DNA of 54,361 bases from an uncultured Thermoguttaceae bacterium. Its GTDB lineage: Bacteria; Planctomycetota; Planctomycetia; Pirellulales; Thermoguttaceae. How positions within the stretch are numbered: position 1 is the stretch's first letter; each line of letters begins with the position of its first letter. The position numbers were made by a program, and so were the translations under genes. Where the stretch lies: assembly GCA_937951625.1 (NCBI GenBank), contig CALFBP010000023.1, positions 1 through 54,361 on the forward strand, given 5' to 3'. Positions 1-7,751 of the stretch are shown piece by piece. Below the pieces are notes generated by a model. The model was not told the origin of the DNA, did not search any database, and saw only the letters and a program-made list of their open reading frames with translations.

Positions 1-2
1 GC

Positions 3-263
3 GACAGTTTTCGGGCGAACCTGGTGGCCGCGGTGATCGGGGCGATGTGGTACTTCGCCACGCTGACGGAGATTCCGATTTTGGAGACGCTGATCGGGCT
101 GGGCATGGGTCGGGGGCCGGCGTTGTCGCTGTTGCTGGCCGCTCCGGCGTTGTCGCTGCCCAGCATCGCCGTGATCTACAGCGTGTTCGGCTTCGAGAAG
201 ACGTTTGTGTTTTGTTCCCTGACCGTGGTGATGAGCGCGGTGGCGGGGCTGTTTTTCGCATAG
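3..263 (+). CDS. DUF318/ArsP-type permease, C-terminal part
   Basis: The window opens inside this gene; about 86 C-terminal residues are visible in one open frame ending at TAG. They form three hydrophobic segments with the end typical of the DUF318 permease family (PF03773): a glycine-rich turn, then LLLAAPALSLPSIAVI, then a last membrane span ending AGLFFA. Members export trivalent organoarsenicals (ArsP) or other metals, and many have no known substrate. The next gene, 56 bp downstream, is a small thioredoxin, a pairing often seen for this family. The substrate cannot be read from this fragment. Confidence 0.75.
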   Translation, partial: DSFRANLVAAVIGAMWYFATLTEIPILETLIGLGMGRGPALSLLLAAPALSLPSIAVIYSVFGFEKTFVFCSLTVVMSAVAGLFFA

Positions 264-319
264 CCGTCCAACCTCGAATTGGCGGACCGCCTTGAGGAGA
301 CTGGAAAAGGAGGTGTAGG

Positions 320-553
320 ATGAAATTGGTGCAGATTCTCGGGACCGGTTGCCCCAAGTGCGAGAAACTGAAGAAGAACGCCGAAGAGGCGGTGCAGCAG
401 TTGGGCATGCAGGCCCAGGTGGAGAAAGTCACGGACATCAACGTGATTGTGGGCTTTGGGGTGATGGCCACGCCGGCCTTGGCGATCGATGGGGAGGTGA
501 AATCGGCCGGCAAGGTGCTCTCGGCGGAGGAGATCAAGAAGTTCTTGGTGTAG
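320..553 (+). CDS. small thioredoxin-fold redox protein (thioredoxin_3)
   Basis: This 77-aa cytoplasmic protein has no signal peptide. It starts with a beta strand followed by the redox motif CPKC at residues 12-15, then a helix rich in Lys and Glu, and a cis-Pro loop (ATPAL) near residue 52. This is the layout of the TM0996/MTH895 glutaredoxin-like family, also called redox-active disulfide protein 2. A strong AAGGAGGTG ribosome site lies just before the ATG. It sits between the permease and a flavoprotein, so it probably supplies thiol reducing power to the transport system. A small ArsE-like role is possible by context only. Confidence 0.85.
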   Translation: MKLVQILGTGCPKCEKLKKNAEEAVQQLGMQAQVEKVTDINVIVGFGVMATPALAIDGEVKSAGKVLSAEEIKKFLV

Positions 554-615
554 CGGTCCCGACCGTGAACGAAACCGGAGCGTTCCCAACTCGAACGAAA
601 GCAAGGAGACCAGGC

Positions 616-1344
616 ATGGCGAGGAAATCGAATCGTCGCAAATTCCTTCGTGCGGCGGGAGCAGGCGTGGCCGCGGGCGTGGCCGTTTCGGGAAGTCTGG
701 CGGCGGATGCCGCGGAGAGTTCTCCGACGGGCAAGCGGATCAAGATTTTGGGGATCTCGGGCAGTCCCCGCAAGGGCAAGACCACGGCCGCCGCGGTGGC
801 CGCGGCCCTGGAGGCGGCCAAGGCGGTGGATCCGGAGCGGATCGAGACGGAACTCATCGAACTGGCCGAGTTGAAGCTGAACGGGAACTTGGCGGCGGGG
901 ATTCCCCTGGAGCCGGGCCAACAGGACGACTTTCCCGAACTGGCCGCCAAACTGGCGGCCAAGGAGGTGCGGGGAATCATCATTGGCTCGCCGGTGTACT
1001 TCGGTTCGATGACCTCGCTGTGCAAGGCCTTCCTGGACCGGTGCATTTCGCTTCGGGCAAAGCAATTCGCATTGGCGAACAAGGTGGGTGGGGCGTTGGC
1101 CGTGGGCGGGGTGCGGAACGGCGGCCAGGAATTGACGCTGTTGGGCATTCAAGCGGCCATGCTGTGTCAGGAAATGGTCGTCGTGGGCGATGGACGGCCC
1201 ACCGCGCACACGGGGGCCACGGTCTGGAACAGCGGCAAGGACGACATTTCCCAAGACGAATTCGGCATGAGCACGGTCAGGAACCTCGGCCGCCGCGTGG
1301 CCGAGGTCGCTTTGATGGGATCAGGGGTGACAAAGGCTGGTTGA
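616..1344 (+). CDS. Tat-exported NADPH-dependent FMN reductase-like flavoprotein
   Basis: This 242-aa protein has a twin-arginine type leader (NRRKFLRAAGAGVAAGVAVSG) and a flavodoxin-like domain from about residue 38. The phosphate-binding loop GISGSPRKGKT binds FMN, and GSPVYFGSMTSLCKAFLDR is the second flavin-contacting loop of the NADPH-dependent FMN reductase/iron-sulfur flavoprotein group. The usual iron-sulfur cysteine cluster is absent. The ATG at 616 was chosen because it begins the Tat signal and has GGAGA upstream. Export of a folded flavoprotein fits Tat use and suggests a periplasmic nitro-, quinone- or metal-reducing step in this cluster. The substrate is unknown. Confidence 0.8.
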   Translation: MARKSNRRKFLRAAGAGVAAGVAVSGSLAADAAESSPTGKRIKILGISGSPRKGKTTAAAVAAALEAAKAVDPERIETELIELAELKLNGNLAAGIPLEPGQQDDFPELAAKLAAKEVRGIIIGSPVYFGSMTSLCKAFLDRCISLRAKQFALANKVGGALAVGGVRNGGQELTLLGIQAAMLCQEMVVVGDGRPTAHTGATVWNSGKDDISQDEFGMSTVRNLGRRVAEVALMGSGVTKAG

Positions 1345-1372
1345 CCGCTTGCCGAATACGGAGGATGCATTG

Positions 1373-2047
1373 ATGAGCCTCAAAGATGCGTTAACCCATT
1401 CGCTGTTGATGTTCGTTGCGGCAACCTGCGTGGTGCTGATCGTCAAGGCGCTGCCGCAGACTTCGACCACGCAAGTCGTGGCGAGCGTCAACGGCGGACC
1501 CGCGGCGCAGGGCGCCGTCGCCGCGAGCGCGGACATTCAGGATGGCGTCATGGTGTACTACCTGCACGGCAATATCCGCTGCCCGACCTGCCGCACCATC
1601 GAGGTTTTGACCGAGGAATCGCTCCAAACCGGGTTTGCCGATGACCTGAGAAGCGGTAAGTTGCGATGGCAGGTGATCAACTATGAAACACCGGGAAACG
1701 AGCACTATGCCTTCGAGTATGAGGTTGTAGCGCCGAGCGTGGTGCTGGCGATGTTCAAGGATGGGAAGCGAGTGAAATGGAAGAGTCTGCCTGACGTATG
1801 GGACCACGTCGGCAACAAGATGGCCTTCATCGCGTTCGTGCAGACGAGTTTGCGGGAGTTTTTGGGGGAGTCGAACGTGGCGGTCGCCGCATCGCCGCAG
1901 CCTCAAGCGCCGCGGGTGGTCCCCTCGCTGATTGCGCCGGTCAGGGTGCGGCCGTCGGAAGATCCTGCCGTGGCACGGAATCCCATGCGACAAGCTGACG
2001 AATCTTCCGAAACCTCTCCCGAAGCCCCTCTTCCTATTCCGGAGTGA
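1373..2047 (+). CDS. membrane-anchored CPTC protein, ArsF family-like
   Basis: This 224-aa protein has an N-terminal membrane anchor (LLMFVAATCVVLIVKAL) and then a thioredoxin-like domain with YYLHGNIRCPTCRTIE, placing the CPTC dithiol about 70 residues in. The tail after about residue 175 is rich in Pro, Ala and Glu and probably disordered. The domain matches the family annotated as nitrophenyl compound nitroreductase subunit ArsF, known from arsEFG operons in Shewanella. The ATG at 1373 has GGAGG eight bases upstream; a TTG at 1349 is less likely. A second copy of the domain lies at 2816. Calling it ArsF-like rests on recalled family knowledge plus the ArsG-like permease at 3327. Confidence 0.7.
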   Translation: MSLKDALTHSLLMFVAATCVVLIVKALPQTSTTQVVASVNGGPAAQGAVAASADIQDGVMVYYLHGNIRCPTCRTIEVLTEESLQTGFADDLRSGKLRWQVINYETPGNEHYAFEYEVVAPSVVLAMFKDGKRVKWKSLPDVWDHVGNKMAFIAFVQTSLREFLGESNVAVAASPQPQAPRVVPSLIAPVRVRPSEDPAVARNPMRQADESSETSPEAPLPIPE

Positions 2048-2103
2048 AGACGATGCGAAATAGGGCGATGCGGAACGTTCCTCATTTGGAGGAGATTCGA
2101 ACG

Positions 2104-2598
2104 ATGCGGAAAGGTCTGGGCGTCGTGATGGTGTCGATCGGTTTGATGGCCCTTCTCGGGTGTGAAAAGACGGCCGATCGGCCAGTGCGTGCGAGTGATG
2201 GGGGGAGTCGATCGCTGGCTACGACAAGTCGGCCCACGGCTACCGAGGCCCCGACGCCGGCGCAGCCTATCCAGACGTCATCGGCGGGGCTGCCACGTCT
2301 GGTGGACCTGGGAGCGGGCAAGTGCATCCCCTGCAAAAAGATGGCGCCGATTCTCGAAGAGTTGAAAAGGGAGTACGCCGGGGTGATGGACGTCGAGTTC
2401 ATCGACGTGTGGGAGAATCCAGGCGTAGGGAGGAAATACGGCATACGTGCGATCCCCACCCAGATTTTTTATGACGCCTCGGGCAGGGAGTTGTTCCGCC
2501 ACGAAGGGTTCTTCGGCAAGGAAGAGATTCTGGAAAAATGGCGGGAACTTGGCGTCGAACTTCGAACCAAGCCGAGCGAGGCGTCGCCGACAAGCTAG
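2104..2598 (+). CDS. thioredoxin-family lipoprotein
   Basis: This 164-aa protein begins with a lipoprotein signal (lipobox LLGC near residue 20), followed by a low-complexity Ser/Thr/Pro linker and a thioredoxin domain from about residue 62. The redox motif is CIPC (AGKCIPCKKM), followed by EELKREYAG, a partner strand ending in EFIDVWEN and the cis-Pro loop IRAIPTQIFYD. The ATG at 2104 is preferred over one at 2053 or the in-frame GTG at 2044 because GGAGGAG sits just upstream and the lipoprotein signal starts there. It should act at the periplasmic face, probably passing electrons to or from the neighbouring CPTC proteins. Confidence 0.85.
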   Translation: MRKGLGVVMVSIGLMALLGCEKTADRPVRASDGGSRSLATTSRPTATEAPTPAQPIQTSSAGLPRLVDLGAGKCIPCKKMAPILEELKREYAGVMDVEFIDVWENPGVGRKYGIRAIPTQIFYDASGRELFRHEGFFGKEEILEKWRELGVELRTKPSEASPTS

Positions 2599-2681
2599 AG
2601 GCTGCATCACGGCCTCGCGTTGCTCTCGGCGAGTCGTGAAGGAATAACCCAAACGCCAGGAGGACCAAGCAACAGGGGATT

Positions 2682-2734
2682 CCAAGTTGCGGGAACCTCC
2701 GCCTTGTTCCCTTGAGAACAGGGGCGGAACTTGG
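2682..2734 (+). promoter_or_regulatory. structured leader hairpin upstream of the second CPTC gene
   Basis: The 217-bp gap after the thioredoxin lipoprotein holds a nested hairpin. CCAAGTT (2682-2688) pairs with AACTTGG (2728-2734), CCGCC (2699-2703) with GGCGG (2723-2727), and TGTTC (2705-2709) with GAACA (2716-2720). No T-run follows, so it is a poor terminator; an attenuator, mRNA-stability or protein-binding structure is as likely. It lies about 80 bases before the next start codon. Confidence 0.45.
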
Positions 2735-2815
2735 TGGTTTGCTCGCCTGGCCGACGTCCAGGGTATTGACTTTTTTTGGAAGAGGGACCTTACACGGCAA
2801 GAAAGGAGTGTTGCC

Positions 2816-3292
2816 ATGAAGTCGCGATGGATCGCCCGTCGCTCGTTGTTCATCTTGGGCCTTGGGACCTTGACAGTGTTTTTGAATGTGGCGAAACCGC
2901 CCTGCGCGGGGATCGCCCTGGAGCGGTCTGCCGGGCCATCACATCAAGTCATCGCCTGCTATTTCCATCGCACCGTCCGCTGTCCGACCTGCCTTCGGAT
3001 CAGCGCCTATCTCGAGGAGGCGGTGAAAACGCATTTCCCAGCGGAACTGAGGGACGGAAGCCTCAAGTTGGTGATGATGGACCTCCAAGACGAAAGGAAC
3101 CAGAAGTTTACGCAGGCTTATCGCATCTCAAATCCATCGCTAGTGATCATGGACGTACAGAATGGCAAAGTGGTTTCCTGGAAGCCGGCCCCCAAGGTAT
3201 GGAGCCTGGTCCGAGACAAGGAAGAGTTCTTTCGTTACGTGGCTCAGGAAATAAATAGTTATCTGGGTGTTGCACGGACTGCGGCACGATAG
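2816..3292 (+). CDS. exported CPTC protein, ArsF family-like (second copy)
   Basis: This 158-aa protein has an N-terminal signal or anchor (RSLFILGLGTLTVFLNVAKPP) and the thioredoxin-like domain CYFHRTVRCPTCLRISAYLEEA, with the CPTC dithiol about 60 residues in. It is a clear paralogue of the protein at 1373: both have the CPTC helix, a middle strand, YRISNPSLVIM or YEVVAPSVVLAMF, and a shared W-K-x-x-P-x-V-W segment. It lacks the long Pro-rich tail of the first copy. AAAGGAG sits before the ATG. The ArsG-like permease starts 34 bp downstream, so the two are probably co-translated partners in thiol-linked efflux. Confidence 0.75.
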   Translation: MKSRWIARRSLFILGLGTLTVFLNVAKPPCAGIALERSAGPSHQVIACYFHRTVRCPTCLRISAYLEEAVKTHFPAELRDGSLKLVMMDLQDERNQKFTQAYRISNPSLVIMDVQNGKVVSWKPAPKVWSLVRDKEEFFRYVAQEINSYLGVARTAAR

Positions 3293-3326
3293 ATCGGGAT
3301 AGACTTTCTCGGGGAGGAGGTAATTG

Positions 3327-4016
3327 ATGACCGATTTCGTCGTCGGCGTGGGTTCGGCCCTTTGGCTGGGGCTGCTGACCTCCATCAGTCCGTGCCCGCT
3401 GGCTACCAATATCGCGGCGATCTCTTACATTGGCCGCAAGGTGGGCGATGCGCAGCACGTCTTTTTGACCGGCATCCTCTACACAATCGGCCGCACGCTG
3501 GCCTACGTGGGCCTGGCCTTCGTTCTCGTGGCGAGCGTGCTTTCCGTTCCACAGATTTCGCTGTTCCTCCAGAAGTACATGCATCTGGTCCTCGGCCCGC
3601 TTTTGATCGTGGTTGGCATGTTCCTATTGGGCCTGATCGAAGTCAGCCTCAGCGGCGGGGGCATGGGCGAAGGACTCCAGAAACGGGTGGACGCCTTGGG
3701 AATCTGGGGAGCGCTTTTTCTGGGGATCGTGTTCGGATTGACATTTTGCCCCACCTCGGCGGCTTTGTTCTTCGGGAGCCTTGTTCCCTTGTCGCTGAAG
3801 GTGAAGTCCAGCGTCACATTGCCGGCCGTCTATGGTGTGGGCACCGCCCTCCCTGTGATCGTGTTTGCAACGCTTTTGGCGAAGAGCGCTCAGTCGGTAG
3901 GCAAAGCCTACAATGTGTTGGCCAAGATCGAATGGTGGGCACGCACGCTGACCGGTACGATTTTCATCTTGGTGGGGATTTATTTTTCGCTAAAATATGT
4001 GTTTGCGGTAATTTAG
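3327..4016 (+). CDS. CcdA/DsbD-type permease, ArsG family-like
   Basis: This 229-aa integral membrane protein has about six hydrophobic segments in two repeats. SISPCPLATN sits in the first repeat and GLTFCPTSAALFFGS in the second: the paired Pro-Cys or Cys-Pro cysteines of the CcdA/DsbD transmembrane electron-transfer fold. The closest family known to me is the aromatic arsenical efflux permease ArsG, encoded next to ArsE and ArsF. GGGGAGGAGG precedes the ATG at 3327; a TTG one codon earlier is unlikely. It could move electrons to the exported dithiol proteins, export a thiol-bound arsenical, or both. The sequence does not decide between these. Confidence 0.8.
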   Translation: MTDFVVGVGSALWLGLLTSISPCPLATNIAAISYIGRKVGDAQHVFLTGILYTIGRTLAYVGLAFVLVASVLSVPQISLFLQKYMHLVLGPLLIVVGMFLLGLIEVSLSGGGMGEGLQKRVDALGIWGALFLGIVFGLTFCPTSAALFFGSLVPLSLKVKSSVTLPAVYGVGTALPVIVFATLLAKSAQSVGKAYNVLAKIEWWARTLTGTIFILVGIYFSLKYVFAVI

Positions 4017-4283
4017 GGGGACGTGTAGATCGCGCAGCATCGGGCGATTGGCGAAACCGGGGGCGGCGCTGGCGACGTGCCTCCCCCTGTTCGCCCTGTA
4101 TAGACGGAGACTCCGAGCCGCGCGAGCCGAGGGAAACGACATCGCTGGGAGCAACGCGATTCCTTGCGGCGAATATCTGGTGAGGGCCGTGGGCAATGGG
4201 CTCAGGCCGCTCATCGCTGCCTGGGCGCCTTTGAAACCCACGCAGCTATGCGCGAACGACCATGGTATCCGGAGGTGACTGCC

Positions 4284-5273
4284 ATGTCCCGAAAAGCGCC
4301 CTTTGCGATCTTGGTTGCAATCCTCCTTTCTTCCAGGTCGCCCGCCCAGGAGTGGGCCGACAAGATGTTTCCGGTAAAAAGCTACAATTTTGGAAACATC
4401 GCCCGGGGAGCCAAGGCGGAGTACGCCTTCGAGTTCACGAATCTCTACCTGGAAGACGTGCATGTCGCCGACGTCCGCGTGACCTGTGGTTGCACGACCC
4501 CAAGAATCGAGAAAGATACCCTGAAAACCTACGAGAAAGGCGCTATCGTTGCGCACATCAACAGCGACCGATTCTTGGGCCACCAGGAGTCTACGATCAT
4601 CGTTACCTTCGACAAGCCTTTTTATGCCCAGGTCCGGCTGCACGTGAAGGTTTACATCTATAGCGACGTGCTTCTGGAGCCAGCCGGCATCGTCATGGGG
4701 AGCGTCCCCCAAGGCAGACCTGCCGAGGCAACGATCCGGGTTTGCTACACCGGTCCGCATGATTGGCGAATTGTGAAAGTCCAGAGCGAGAACCCTCATT
4801 TGACCGGCGCCGTAGTCGAGACCTTGCGGCAGGCTGGTCAAGTGATTTATGAACTCAAGGCCATCTTGGACAAGGATGCCCCGGCCGGGTACGTCCGTGA
4901 GCAACTCTGGCTCATGACCAATGATCCGGCGGTGGATCGCATTCCCGTGAGCGTGGAAGCTCAGGTCCAGCCGGACATTTCGGCCAGCCCTTCTTCGCTG
5001 TTTTTGGGCGTCGTGAAACCGGGCCAGAGCGTCACCAAGCAGATCGTCGTTCGCGGCCAAAAGCCGTTCCAAATCCACGTCGTTCGGGGCGACTGCGAGT
5101 GCGTTCGCGCCGCCGTCCCCAAAGTCGAGGAGCCCAAATCGCTATACGTTGTTCCCATTACGTTTACGGCTCCGAACAAGGCCGGCAGGATAACGCCGAC
5201 AATCGAAATCGAGACCGACTCAGGCAAAACGGTCCTCAAGGTTCCCATTTTCGCCGTGGTCGGCGGGCAATAG
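4284..5273 (+). CDS. secreted DUF1573-domain protein
   Basis: This 329-aa protein starts with a short signal peptide (APFAILVAILLSSRSPAQ). It then shows FGNIARGAKAEYAFEFTN and VRVTCGCTTPRIEKDTLKTYEKG, the hallmark of DUF1573, an immunoglobulin-like fold with a conserved CGCT. A second, weaker copy appears to start near LEPAGIVMGSVPQGRP and a third near SPSSLFLGVVKPGQSVTKQ. GGAGGTGACTGCC precedes the ATG. It follows the ArsG-like gene by 267 bp in which I see no gene, so co-transcription is possible but not shown. DUF1573 proteins are abundant in planctomycetes and have no assigned function; an envelope adhesive or structural role is a guess. Confidence 0.8.
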   Translation: MSRKAPFAILVAILLSSRSPAQEWADKMFPVKSYNFGNIARGAKAEYAFEFTNLYLEDVHVADVRVTCGCTTPRIEKDTLKTYEKGAIVAHINSDRFLGHQESTIIVTFDKPFYAQVRLHVKVYIYSDVLLEPAGIVMGSVPQGRPAEATIRVCYTGPHDWRIVKVQSENPHLTGAVVETLRQAGQVIYELKAILDKDAPAGYVREQLWLMTNDPAVDRIPVSVEAQVQPDISASPSSLFLGVVKPGQSVTKQIVVRGQKPFQIHVVRGDCECVRAAVPKVEEPKSLYVVPITFTAPNKAGRITPTIEIETDSGKTVLKVPIFAVVGGQ

Positions 5274-5390
5274 GGGCGGGAAAAGAAAGTCTTTTGCCAT
5301 GCCATGTCCGCTTGCGGACCTAGAGAGCGGGCTTGTAGAAGTCGAGAGTTGGACGGACCTCTCGGCAGCGAAACATCATGATTCAACCTT

Positions 5391-6455
5391 TTACGCACTC
5401 CAAACCACGCCCCGCGGACCTTCATGGACGCGGCCGATCGGCCAACTTTCGAGGCCGCCTTGGGCGAGCTGATGTCGAATGCTCTCGGCATAGAATGAAC
5501 TGACGACGAGCACCATGCCGATGCCCATGTTGAATACCCGTTCCATCTCGTTGCGGTCGATGTCGCCTAGCCGCTGAATCCAAGAGAACACGGGGGGCAC
5601 GGGCCAAGACCCGCGATCCAGGACGATTTCTCTTCCTTCAGGCAGGATGCGTTCAAGGTTTTCCAGCAGCCCGCCGCCCGTGATATGGGCGATGCCGTGG
5701 ACCACGCTTTTGACGGTGTAGTGGGCCAACACGCGCCGCACGGGGCGGACGTAAATCCGCGTCGGCCGCAGCAGGGTCTCACCCACGGTGGCGCCGAGCT
5801 GGTCGACGTAGTCGCCCACCTTCAACCCGGCCATCTCAAACACGACCCTCCGCGCCAGGCTGTATCCGTTGGAATGCAATCCCGAGGAGGCCAGCCCCAG
5901 CACGGTGTCGCCCGGCACGATTGCCTTGCCATCGATCACGTCGCGCCGTTCCACCACGCCCACGCAAAATCCGGCTAAATCGTAGTCACCGGGCGCGTAC
6001 AGATCGGGCAAAATGGCCGTTTCGCCGCCCAACAGGGCGCAATCGCATTCCAAGCAGCCGTCGGTGATGCCGCGCACGATTTGTTCCAAAAGCGGGGGGT
6101 CATCCTTGGGCAGCGCGACGTAATCGAGAAAGAACAGCGGTTCCGCCCCGCAGCAGAGGGCATCGTTGACGCTCATCGCCACCAGATCGATCCCCACCGT
6201 GTGATGCACCCCCATCATGGAAGCCACTTTGAGCTTCGTGCCCACGCCGTCCGTACATGCCACCAGTACCGGATCGCGATAGCGACGGGCAAACAAGGGA
6301 CTGGCGAAGTCCAGGGCGAACAAGCCGGCAAATCCCTGATCCAGTCGGATCACCCGAGGCGTCTGCGTCCTCCCCAACAGCCGCGGAAGACGCTTCATCG
6401 CTTCGTTGTAGAGGTCCAGGTCCACGCCCGCGGATTTGTAAGTCGCTTTCGCCAT
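5391..6455 (-). CDS. purM: phosphoribosylformylglycinamidine cyclo-ligase (AIR synthase)
   Basis: This 354-aa enzyme performs the ATP-dependent ring closure of FGAM to AIR, the fifth step of purine synthesis in the cytoplasm. The N terminus MAKATYKSAGVDLDLYNEA is the typical PurM start and fixes the ATG at 6455. CTDGVGTKLKVA (nucleotide and magnesium contact), LLGGETAILP and SGLHSNGYSLARR are diagnostic, and the length is normal. It stands alone: the next gene upstream, 138 bp away, is unrelated, and the DUF1573 gene converges on it. purF lies in the same window at 52105-53739, so purine genes are dispersed here. Confidence 0.97.
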   Translation of the reverse strand: MAKATYKSAGVDLDLYNEAMKRLPRLLGRTQTPRVIRLDQGFAGLFALDFASPLFARRYRDPVLVACTDGVGTKLKVASMMGVHHTVGIDLVAMSVNDALCCGAEPLFFLDYVALPKDDPPLLEQIVRGITDGCLECDCALLGGETAILPDLYAPGDYDLAGFCVGVVERRDVIDGKAIVPGDTVLGLASSGLHSNGYSLARRVVFEMAGLKVGDYVDQLGATVGETLLRPTRIYVRPVRRVLAHYTVKSVVHGIAHITGGGLLENLERILPEGREIVLDRGSWPVPPVFSWIQRLGDIDRNEMERVFNMGIGMVLVVSSFYAESIRHQLAQGGLESWPIGRVHEGPRGVVWSA

Positions 6456-6593
6456 GCGCATCGTTCCGGCCAGTTTGAAGACGTGTCTCGATTGTAACCG
6501 CCACGGGGCGATGGCGAGAAGCACCCGTGACTTGGGGGAGACAGACTCGCCATTTTGGACCCCGAACTTACCGGTTACGGCGATGGCGGCGCT

Positions 6594-6920
6594 TTAATCG
6601 AGGTCATCCAACTGGCGGCCGGCTACGGCGGCTATCAGAAAACGGTAGGCCAAGAGGAAGACCAACGCCCCTCCCACCGAAGCCAGAAGGCCCACCGGGC
6701 TGATCGGATTGAAATGCCTCGTGCGTAAGGCAAGGGAAATCGCAAGCGGCCCCAGCACGCTGCCGAAAATGCCGATCATGAGCGTGCCCACGGGGCCTGC
6801 TGGTTCGCGTCCCGGCACCAACAGTTTGGCCAGAATGCCGGTCACGATCCCGAACCCAACCCAGAGGAGCACCACGTTTGTCCAGTGCTGTGCGGCGGGT
6901 GAAAGTTCGAGTTCGGGCAC
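6594..6920 (-). CDS. GlsB/YeaQ/YmgE-type small membrane protein
   Basis: The product is about 108 aa with three hydrophobic helices: VVLLWVGFGIVTGILAKLLVPG, GTLMIGIFGSVLGPLAISLAL and GLLASVGGALVFLLAYRFL. The Gly-rich helices and the conserved G-x-x-A-x-x-L-x-P-G motif after helix 1 match the transglycosylase-associated/GlsB stress membrane family. The open frame continues upstream to a TTG at 7031, but a GTG at 6920 has AGGAG nine bases before it and gives a normal length, so I prefer it. Function in the family is poorly defined (envelope or general stress). Confidence 0.7.
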   Translation of the reverse strand: MPELELSPAAQHWTNVVLLWVGFGIVTGILAKLLVPGREPAGPVGTLMIGIFGSVLGPLAISLALRTRHFNPISPVGLLASVGGALVFLLAYRFLIAAVAGRQLDDLD

Positions 6921-7210
6921 GCGTGCGACTCCTGGATCGGGAGCCTTTCGCAGCGATACGGCGCGACCCCGCTTCGTTTTGGCTTGCCCGGCCGTGTCGC
7001 GTGTTGGCTGTTCGGGTGTGCCTCCGGGCAACGAACGCGGACTCGCCCCGGCTGCTGACGTCAGAGCGGGCGTCTGAACCTAATGGCCCCCAACCCTGAC
7101 GTCAGCAACCTGGAGCGTCGTCCCCCCAAGACGATTTGTTTCTTGCTTCACCGTCTTTTCTGACGGAGATTCGTGGGTCCGCCAAAGCCGCCCTGCACGG
7201 CCAGTGGCGT

Positions 7211-7447
7211 TCACCTGCGCTGCGAATTCTGTTCGGCTCGGGCCTCGCGCTGCGCGGCAGCTTCCCGGGCGAGCTTAAATTCAGGGCCTGGGGCGTAATA
7301 TTGCACGTCGTCGCTCATGTAATATGGGCTGGGCAGCGTTTGTCCGCCCACGTCCACTTGACAGCCTGTCACTGCCACGACCGCAAGCAGTCCCAAGCCG
7401 ACCACCATCCAACGCAGCGGGCGATTTCGCTTCATTGAGCCGCTCAT
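7211..7447 (-). CDS. small lipoprotein of unknown function
   Basis: This 78-aa protein has the N-terminal signal RPLRWMVVGLGLLAVVAVTGC, ending in lipobox VTGC near residue 29. After it come QVDVGGQTLPSPYYMSDDVQYY, a stretch holding PEFKLAREAAAQREARA that should be helical, and a basic end. GGAGGAAG lies six bases before the ATG at 7447. Short lipoproteins with the LPSPYY-DDVQYY core seem common in planctomycetes, but I know of no function. It is a separate unit between the GlsB-type gene and the glycosidase. Confidence 0.7.
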   Translation of the reverse strand: MSGSMKRNRPLRWMVVGLGLLAVVAVTGCQVDVGGQTLPSPYYMSDDVQYYAPGPEFKLAREAAAQREARAEQNSQRR

Positions 7448-7751
7448 GCGCTTCCTCCGCCTTCCGAAACTCGAATCCGCCCGCTGTGTGCCCCGGGCAT
7501 CCTGGTCTTTCGAGGATACGGGGGCACTACAACCGGCAAAATCGTCAATGTCGTTATCGTCCTCAGCCCAGGTAAGACTTGAGTCGCTCAAGGAAAATCT
7601 CGCCCTCGCCGAGCGACCTTTCAAGCATGAAACCACCCCCGGCCTGAGAACAGGCGAGTCTTTTGGCCCTCAAACGACCTTACAAGCTGGCGGTAAACGA
7701 CTTATGAACGCTTGCGTGGTTTCAAGCCCACGACCTGCCCAACGTTTGCGC
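7448..7751. other. 304-bp gap without a recognised gene
   Basis: This stretch lies between the end of the glycosidase gene and the small lipoprotein, both on the minus strand. It has the lipoprotein's ribosome site at its left end and a weak short hairpin (GCCTG-AGAA-CAGGC) near 7642-7656. No convincing coding frame, tRNA or promoter was seen. Confidence 0.4.

Noticed and set aside
2682-2698. A 17-base match (CCAAGTTGCGGGAACCT) to 10296-10312
   Set aside because: A single short match, one copy inside the glycosidase coding sequence; likely chance.
4048-4278. A 76-codon plus-strand frame between the ArsG-like and DUF1573 genes
   Set aside because: No ribosome site, Arg- and Ala-rich composition typical of GC-rich noncoding frames, and no family features.
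3990-5078. A long minus-strand open frame opposite the DUF1573 gene
   Set aside because: It lies antisense to a gene with signal peptide, ribosome site and known domain; its composition is typical of shadow frames.
5300-5320. GTCCGCTTGCGGAC palindrome between the DUF1573 and purM genes
   Set aside because: Stem of five base pairs with no T-run; too weak to call a terminator.
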